A stretch of DNA of 7,520 nucleotides, taken from contig MGOA01000145.1 of NCBI GenBank assembly GCA_001796965.1, forward strand, positions 1 through 7,520, read 5' to 3'. Shown in pieces: positions 1-7,520 of the stretch. A program made the translations under genes and the position numbers. The DNA comes from Chloroflexi bacterium RBG_16_64_43 (lineage in GTDB: Bacteria; Chloroflexota; Anaerolineae; Anaerolineales; RBG-16-64-43). Within the stretch, counting starts at the first letter, position 1. The number at the start of each line of letters is the position of its first letter. The notes below the pieces were generated by a model. It ran no database searches, was not told where the DNA came from, and worked only from the letters and a program-made list of their open reading frames with translations.

Positions 1-128
1 ACCTGCCATTCCGAAGAGGATCGGCAAGGTGGCTTTTCTTGCCGGGCCCGAGGGCGAGCGGTCATCGATGCAGGCGGGAGTCTGCAACGAAAGAACGGGC
101 GGGAGCAGAATTACCTGCAATCCCTGTC

Positions 129-140
129 CGGGGGCCCCCG
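129..140. promoter_or_regulatory. 12-bp perfect palindrome upstream of the rpoB promoter
   Basis: CGGGGGCCCCCG is perfectly self-complementary and ends 17 nt before the -35 box, centred about 58 bp upstream of the expected transcription start. That position would suit an activator or other DNA-binding protein, but G/C palindromes arise easily in GC-rich DNA. The rest of 1-157 shows no convincing gene. It has a 7-bp inverted repeat (22-28 with 38-44) without a T-run, and a direct repeat GGCGGGAG at 73-80 and 98-105. Operator function is a guess. Confidence 0.25.
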
Positions 141-157
141 CACCCAGCCGGTGACAC

Positions 158-186
158 TTGACTCCCGCGCATATGGGCGCTATAAT
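158..186 (+). promoter_or_regulatory. sigma70-type promoter for rpoB
   Basis: The -35 box TTGACT (158-163) and the -10 box TATAAT (181-186) are separated by exactly 17 bp. This matches the bacterial housekeeping consensus at 11 of 12 positions. Transcription would start near 191-194, giving a leader of about 108 nt before the rpoB ATG. The presence of this promoter indicates that rpoB does not depend only on read-through from an upstream ribosomal protein gene. What lies left of the window is unknown. Confidence 0.85.
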
Positions 187-243
187 ACCCGTTCGCCTAC
201 GTCTGGATTGAACACACGTCCACCTCATTGGCCACATTTCGTC

Positions 244-273
244 TCTCCCCTTGCGCCAGGGGAGAAGCGTTTT
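244..273 (+). promoter_or_regulatory. GC-rich hairpin in the rpoB leader, possible attenuator
   Basis: TCTCCCCT (244-251) pairs perfectly with AGGGGAGA (258-265) around a six-base loop TGCGCC. Four bases later comes a short T-run (270-273). The layout resembles an intrinsic terminator, but the T-run is short and not directly next to the stem, so termination would be weak. It lies between promoter and gene, where attenuation or an mRNA-stabilising structure would make sense. The structure is visible; the function is inferred. Confidence 0.35.
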
Positions 274-288
274 CCTGCGCCCGAAGTC

Positions 289-294
289 TAGGAG
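289..294 (+). promoter_or_regulatory. ribosome binding site of rpoB
   Basis: TAGGAG ends six bases before the ATG at 301. This spacing is well placed for the 16S anti-Shine-Dalgarno sequence and supports the chosen start. The TAG within it also closes the reading frame upstream, so no in-frame N-terminal extension is possible. Confidence 0.75.
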
Positions 295-300
295 TGTCCT

Positions 301-4194
<3,894 letters not shown>

Positions 4195-4223
4195 CCCCTC
4201 GGCGCGGAGCCCGGCAAATCGGC

Positions 4224-4252
4224 TTGACGCGTGCCGACCCGCGTGGTAGAAT
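4224..4252 (+). promoter_or_regulatory. sigma70-type promoter for rpsL-rpsG-fusA
   Basis: The -35 box TTGACG (4224-4229) and the -10 box TAGAAT (4247-4252) are 17 bp apart. TGG directly precedes the -10 box, forming an extended -10 element. Transcription would start near 4259, giving a leader of about 176 nt. A short inverted repeat, TCGGC (4219-4223) and GCCGA (4233-4237), brackets the -35 box and could be an operator or chance. No intrinsic terminator with a T-run is visible between the rpoB stop and this promoter, so some read-through from rpoB is possible. Confidence 0.8.
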
Positions 4253-4319
4253 TGACGCCCGTCGTATGACTCTCAGCCGAGTGGGCGGGTTCGTCGGCCC
4301 TCTCGAATTGAATAGCGAA

Positions 4320-4362
4320 TCGCCTGGGGCGAGGCCATCGCGTACTCTCGATGGCCTCCCCT
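4320..4362 (+). promoter_or_regulatory. strong hairpin in the rpsL leader, possible translational switch
   Basis: GAGGCCATCG (4331-4340) pairs perfectly with CGATGGCCTC (4349-4358) around an eight-base loop. Skipping C4330, GGG 4327-4329 continues the stem with CCC 4359-4361. No T-run follows, so it is not an intrinsic terminator. The 3' arm GGCCTCCC (4353-4360) is also complementary to 4423-4430, which contains the rpsL Shine-Dalgarno site (seven Watson-Crick pairs and one G-U). A smaller hairpin, TCGCC (4320-4324) with GGCGA (4328-4332), competes with the 5' arm. Such mutually exclusive pairings are typical of leader switches. Regulation by a ribosomal protein is inference. Confidence 0.5.
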
Positions 4363-4421
4363 ACTGCCAAGGACAAGCTCGGAAAGGCCCGCGGCCGGAC
4401 GGAATGCCCGGCGTGGCTGTC

Positions 4422-4428
4422 AGGGAGG
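4422..4428 (+). promoter_or_regulatory. ribosome binding site that fixes the TTG start of rpsL
   Basis: AGGGAGG is a near-perfect Shine-Dalgarno sequence, six bases before TTG 4435. The in-frame ATG at 4351 lies inside the leader hairpin and has no comparable site in front of it, so the TTG is the better start. Confidence 0.85.
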
Positions 4429-4434
4429 CTGAAA

Positions 4435-4863
4435 TTGCCGACGATTAACCAGCTCGTGCGCAAGGGGCGCAGCACCAAGCGGGCCAAGAGCAAAGCGCCG
4501 GCCCTGCTCTACACGCTCAACTCACGGCGCCAGCGCCGCATTCGCCAGCCACGCGGTGCGCCGCAGAAGCGCGGCGTGTGCACGGTGGTGCGGACCATGA
4601 CTCCCAAGAAGCCGAACTCGGCGCTGCGCAAGATCGCCCGCGTGCGCCTGACCAACGGCATTGAGGTCACCGCCTACATTCCCGGCGAAGGGCATTCGCT
4701 GCAGGAGCATTCGGTGGTGCTGGTGCGCGGCGGACGAGTCAAGGATTTGCCCGGCGTGCGCTACCACATCGTGCGCGGAACGCTCGACACCACCGGTGTC
4801 GAGGCGCGCCGCCAGAGCCGCTCGAAGTACGGTAACAAGCGCCCGAAGGAATCCGGCAAGTAA
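4435..4863 (+). CDS. rpsL: 30S ribosomal protein S12
   Basis: S12, 142 residues from the TTG start, sits at the decoding centre of the 30S subunit and helps control translational accuracy. Translation from TTG gives the family's typical N terminus (M)PTINQLVRKGR. TPKKPNSALRK (56-66) and RGGRVKDLPGVRY (98-110) are intact. K58, K59 and K103 match E. coli K42, K43 and K87, sites of streptomycin resistance mutations, so the sensitive-type residues are present. D104 matches the Asp that is methylthiolated in some bacteria. Compared with E. coli there are about 15 extra residues at 25-42, very basic (RRQRRIR). A spacer here is also seen in Bacillus-type S12. An in-frame ATG at 4351 would add 28 residues that do not resemble S12. 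First gene of the str block, 36 nt before rpsG. Confidence 0.98.
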   Translation: MPTINQLVRKGRSTKRAKSKAPALLYTLNSRRQRRIRQPRGAPQKRGVCTVVRTMTPKKPNSALRKIARVRLTNGIEVTAYIPGEGHSLQEHSVVLVRGGRVKDLPGVRYHIVRGTLDTTGVEARRQSRSKYGNKRPKESGK

Positions 4864-4885
4864 GCTGCCGGTTGGACTCACGGCT

Positions 4886-4891
4886 AGGGAG
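4886..4891 (+). promoter_or_regulatory. ribosome binding site of rpsG
   Basis: AGGGAG lies eight bases before ATG 4900, within the 36-nt rpsL-rpsG gap. In E. coli this gap is longer and carries the S7 repressor binding structure. Here there is little room for such a fold. Confidence 0.7.
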
Positions 4892-4899
4892 CAGAAACA

Positions 4900-5370
4900 A
4901 TGGCGCGACGTGAACGGGCAGTCAACCGGCCAACCCCGCCGGACATTCGCTACAGCAGCCTGGTCGTCCAGAGGATGATTCATCTGGTTATGCGGCGGGG
5001 CAAGAAGAGCACCGCCGCATCGATCGTCTACGGCGCCTTCGACCTGGTGCAGGAGCGCAGCAAGCGCGAGCCGATGGAGATCTTCGAGGAAGCGCTGAAG
5101 AACGTCGCCCCGAGTGTCGAGGTGAAGCCGAGGCGAGTTGGCGGCGCCACGTATCAGGTGCCGGTCGAGGTGGAGCCCGCGCGGCGTGAGAGCCTGGCCA
5201 TGCGCTGGCTCATCGCCGCCAGCCGAGCCCGCGGCGGCAAGTCGATGCGCGAGAAACTGGCCGGGGAACTGCTGGATGCGGCCGGCAACACGGGCTCGGC
5301 GGTGAAGCGCCGCGAAGAAGTGCACAAGATGGCGGAAGCCAACCGGGCCTTCGCCCATTATCGCTGGTAA
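4900..5370 (+). CDS. rpsG: 30S ribosomal protein S7
   Basis: S7, 156 residues, is a primary 16S rRNA-binding protein. It starts assembly of the 30S head and lies near the E-site tRNA. The normal family length and full set of signatures are present: the start MARRERA, the helical core around HLVMRRGKKSTA (28-39), the beta-hairpin VKPRRVGGATYQVPVEV near the middle, and the C-terminal end NRAFAHYRW. The start follows AGGGAG with good spacing. It is presumably co-transcribed with rpsL upstream and fusA downstream. In E. coli S7 represses the str mRNA by binding between rpsL and rpsG. The short gap here suggests that any such control would act elsewhere, for example in the rpsL leader (inference). 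Confidence 0.98.
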   Translation: MARRERAVNRPTPPDIRYSSLVVQRMIHLVMRRGKKSTAASIVYGAFDLVQERSKREPMEIFEEALKNVAPSVEVKPRRVGGATYQVPVEVEPARRESLAMRWLIAASRARGGKSMREKLAGELLDAAGNTGSAVKRREEVHKMAEANRAFAHYRW

Positions 5371-5461
5371 CGAGGTTAAGCGAATTATCTGGCGGACAGC
5401 GCGGCTCGCAGGGGGAGCCAGGCAGCACGTTCGACCGGAAACATGCGCTGCACGGGTCGCT

Positions 5462-5468
5462 GAGAGAG
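5462..5468 (+). promoter_or_regulatory. weak ribosome binding site of fusA
   Basis: GAGAGAG lies six bases before ATG 5475 and is only a partial Shine-Dalgarno match, weaker than those of rpoB, rpsL and rpsG. No in-frame ATG, GTG or TTG occurs upstream in the 104-nt gap 5371-5474, so the ATG is the only conventional start. The gap shows no T-run terminator and no clear promoter. Confidence 0.5.
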
Positions 5469-5474
5469 ACGCAC

Positions 5475-7520
5475 ATGCCACGCCAGATCCCGCTCGAGAG
5501 AGTCCGCAATATCGGCATCATCGCTCACATCGATGCCGGCAAGACCACGACCACCGAACGGGTCTTGTTCTATACCGGGCGGACGCACCGCCTGGGCTCG
5601 GTCGATGACGGCACCACCGTCACCGATTGGATGGAACAAGAGCGCGAGCGCGGCATCACCATCGTGGCCGCGGCGGTGAGCGCCGAGTGGCGCGGCTATT
5701 TTGTCAATCTCATCGATACGCCGGGGCACATCGACTTCACCGCCGAAGTGCAGCGTTCGTTGAGGGTGCTGGATGGCGGGGTCGTGGTGTTCGACGCGGT
5801 GCAGGGCGTCGAACCCCAGAGCGAAACGGTCTGGCGTCAGGCCGACCGCTACGGGGTGCCGCGCATCTGCTTCATTAACAAAATGGATCGAGTGGGGGCC
5901 TCCTTCGAGCGCTCAGTCGAGAGCATCAAGGAGCGCCTAGGCGCGAACGCGATCCCTATTCAATTGCCCATCGGCGCGGAATCGTCGTTTCGGGGGGTGA
6001 TCGATCTCTTGGCTGGCGAAGCCATTCTGTACCCCGACGAATTAGGCGCGGCTCCCGAGCGTGGTCCGATCCCGCCGGAACTGGAACCGCTCGCGGCAGC
6101 GCAGCATGCGCGCATGGTCGAGAAGATCGCTGAGACGGACGAGGCCCTGACCCTCAAGTATCTGGAGGCCAAGCCCATCTCCGCGGACGAGCTGCGCGCG
6201 GCCCTGCGCCGGGCGGTGATTGCCGGCACGGCCGCACCGGTGCTGTGCGGGTCGGCCCTGCGCAACAAAGGCATCCAGTCGGTGCTCGACGCGGTGGTGG
6301 ATTTCCTGCCCTCCCCGCTCGATATCCCGGCCGTGCGCGGCGTGCATCCGTCCAGCGGCGAGGAAGAGATCCGCCCGGCCGACGAAAGCGCGCCCCTCAG
6401 CGCGCTGGTGTTCAAGATCGTGACCGACCCGTATGTCGGGCGGCTGGCTTACTTCCGCGTGTACTCGGGGAAGATCACCCAAGGCACGACGGTCTTCAAT
6501 TCGACCAAGGGCAAGCGCGAGCGCGTGGGACGGCTGATCCGCATGTATGCCGACCGGCGCGAGGAAATGACCGAGATCCTGGCGGGCGACATCGCCGCCG
6601 TGCTGGGTATGAAGGACACCTACACCGGGGATACGTTGTGTGCCACGAGCAACCCGATTGTCCTGGAGAATATCTCCTTCCCCACTCCGGTGATCATGGT
6701 GGCCATTGAGCCGCGCAGCGCCGCCGATCAAGACAAGCTGGCGCAGGCGATGCAGAAACTCTCGGAGGAAGACCCCACCTTCCAGGTGCGGGTAGACGAG
6801 AACACAGGCCAGACGATCATCGCCGGCATGGGCGAATTGCACCTGGATGTGCTGGTCGATCGCATGCGCCGTGAGTTCAACGTCCAGGCCAATGTCGGCC
6901 GGCCGCGCGTGGCCTACAAGGAATCGATTACCCGCGCGGTGCCCAAGCTGGAGTACCGCTACGTCAAGCAGACCGGCGGACATGGGCAGTACGGGCATGT
7001 GGTGCTCTCGCTCGAACCGGGGTTGCCCGGCTCGGGCATCACCTTCGAAAACAAGATCATCGGCGGGTCGATCCCGCGCGAGTACATCCCCGGGGTTGAA
7101 AAAGGGGTGCGCGAGGCGGGCGAGGCCGGCGTGCTGGCGGGGTATCCGGTGGTGGATATCGCCGTCAAGTTGATTGACGGCTCGTACCACGAAGTGGACT
7201 CGAGTGAAATGGCCTTCAAGATGGCCGGCTCGCTGGGTTTCAAAGAAGGCGTACAGCGCGGCGCGCCGGTGTTGCTCGAGCCGGTGATGCGGGTCGAAGT
7301 GGTTACGCCGGAGGAATACCTGGGCGACATCATGGGCAACCTTTCGGCCCGGCGCGGAAACATCCTGGGCATTGAGCCTCGCCCGGGCGCCGCCCAGGCC
7401 GTGCGGGCGGTCGTGCCGCTGGCGGAAATGTTCGGCTATGCTACCCAGCTCCGCTCTTCCACTCAGGGGCGCGGGGTGTTCACGATGGAGTTCGACCACT
7501 ATCAGGCGGTGACCCAAGAG
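5475..7520 (+). CDS. fusA: translation elongation factor G (3' end beyond the window)
   Basis: EF-G is the GTPase that moves tRNAs and mRNA through the ribosome after peptide bond formation and, with the recycling factor, helps split ribosomes. The 682 codons present are open to the window edge. The usual length is near 700, so about 15-20 codons are missing. GTPase motifs: G1 AHIDAGKT (17-24), switch I RGITI with T62, G3 DTPGH (81-85), G4 NKMD (135-138) and G5 GSAL (259-262). Domain II begins near PLSALVFKI. Domain III includes the GMGELHLDV motif. Domain IV has YVKQTGGHGQYGHV and H572 in GSYHEVDSSE, equivalent to the domain IV tip His (E. coli H583) that contacts the decoding centre. Domain V has PLAEMFGYAT and STQGRG. 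All key residues are present, so this looks like a canonical housekeeping EF-G. tuf commonly follows in str operons. Confidence 0.98.
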   Translation, partial: MPRQIPLERVRNIGIIAHIDAGKTTTTERVLFYTGRTHRLGSVDDGTTVTDWMEQERERGITIVAAAVSAEWRGYFVNLIDTPGHIDFTAEVQRSLRVLDGGVVVFDAVQGVEPQSETVWRQADRYGVPRICFINKMDRVGASFERSVESIKERLGANAIPIQLPIGAESSFRGVIDLLAGEAILYPDELGAAPERGPIPPELEPLAAAQHARMVEKIAETDEALTLKYLEAKPISADELRAALRRAVIAGTAAPVLCGSALRNKGIQSVLDAVVDFLPSPLDIPAVRGVHPSSGEEEIRPADESAPLSALVFKIVTDPYVGRLAYFRVYSGKITQGTTVFNSTKGKRERVGRLIRMYADRREEMTEILAGDIAAVLGMKDTYTGDTLCATSNPIVLENISFPTPVIMVAIEPRSAADQDKLAQAMQKLSEEDPTFQVRVDENTGQTIIAGMGELHLDVLVDRMRREFNVQANVGRPRVAYKESITRAVPKLEYRYVKQTGGHGQYGHVVLSLEPGLPGSGITFENKIIGGSIPREYIPGVEKGVREAGEAGVLAGYPVVDIAVKLIDGSYHEVDSSEMAFKMAGSLGFKEGVQRGAPVLLEPVMRVEVVTPEEYLGDIMGNLSARRGNILGIEPRPGAAQAVRAVVPLAEMFGYATQLRSSTQGRGVFTMEFDHYQAVTQE

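Noticed and set aside
22..44. Inverted repeat CGGCAAG / CTTGCCG as a terminator of an upstream gene.
   Set aside because: There is no T-run after the stem on either strand, and the loop is nine bases. It is not convincing as an intrinsic terminator.
1..291. Frame 1 stays open from the window start to the TAG at 289-291, which could be the tail of an upstream gene.
   Set aside because: The translation has no recognisable protein character, and the frame runs across a near-consensus promoter and a hairpin. Open frames of this length are expected in GC-rich DNA.
5403..5419. Short stem GGCT/AGCC in the rpsG-fusA gap as a terminator.
   Set aside because: There are only four base pairs and no T-run, so read-through from rpsG into fusA is the simpler view.
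6042..7517. Long antisense open frame of 491 codons opposite fusA.
   Set aside because: It is a shadow of the conserved EF-G gene for the same reason. The + strand frame contains all EF-G motifs without interruption.

Overview
The window is a stretch of core transcription and translation genes, all on the + strand: complete rpoB (RNA polymerase beta subunit), complete rpsL (S12) and rpsG (S7), and fusA (EF-G), which runs off the right edge about 15-20 codons before its expected end. The DNA is visibly GC-rich and third codon positions are mostly G or C. RpoB and S12 are of the Gram-positive/Chloroflexota type. The order rpoB-rpsL-rpsG-fusA without rpoC, plus a long insertion in the C-terminal part of RpoB, makes me favour a Chloroflexota (Anaerolineae-like) bacterium. 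That placement is inference and only moderately sure.

Layout. Positions 1-300 hold no convincing gene. They contain a near-consensus sigma70-type promoter (TTGACT, 17 bp, TATAAT) followed by a leader of about 108 nt with a GC-rich hairpin and a good Shine-Dalgarno site before rpoB. rpoB occupies 301-4194. The 240-nt gap 4195-4434 holds a second strong promoter (TTGACG, 17 bp, TAGAAT with an extended -10 TG) and a leader of about 176 nt before rpsL. rpsL starts at TTG 4435, rpsG follows after 36 nt, and fusA follows rpsG after 104 nt. rpoC, normally directly after rpoB, is absent from this place.

How the genes work together. RpoB is half of the RNA polymerase catalytic core. S12 and S7 are 30S subunit proteins (decoding centre and head), and EF-G drives translocation. 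The rpsL-rpsG-fusA block is the classical str operon, in which tuf commonly comes next. The two promoters suggest that rpoB and the str genes are separate transcription units that sit side by side.

The most interesting points lie inside ordinary genes. (1) The rpsL leader has a 10-bp perfect (13-bp with one bulge) hairpin whose 3' arm is also complementary over 8 positions to the rpsL Shine-Dalgarno region, so it could act as a two-state translational switch. (2) RpoB carries about 135 extra residues with four degenerate W(L/I)xxx(G/N) repeats. (3) The rifampicin-binding cluster has Thr in place of the usual Arg529 (E. coli numbering). I found no mobile element, CRISPR array, tRNA or rRNA gene, and no sign of an exotic accessory system.
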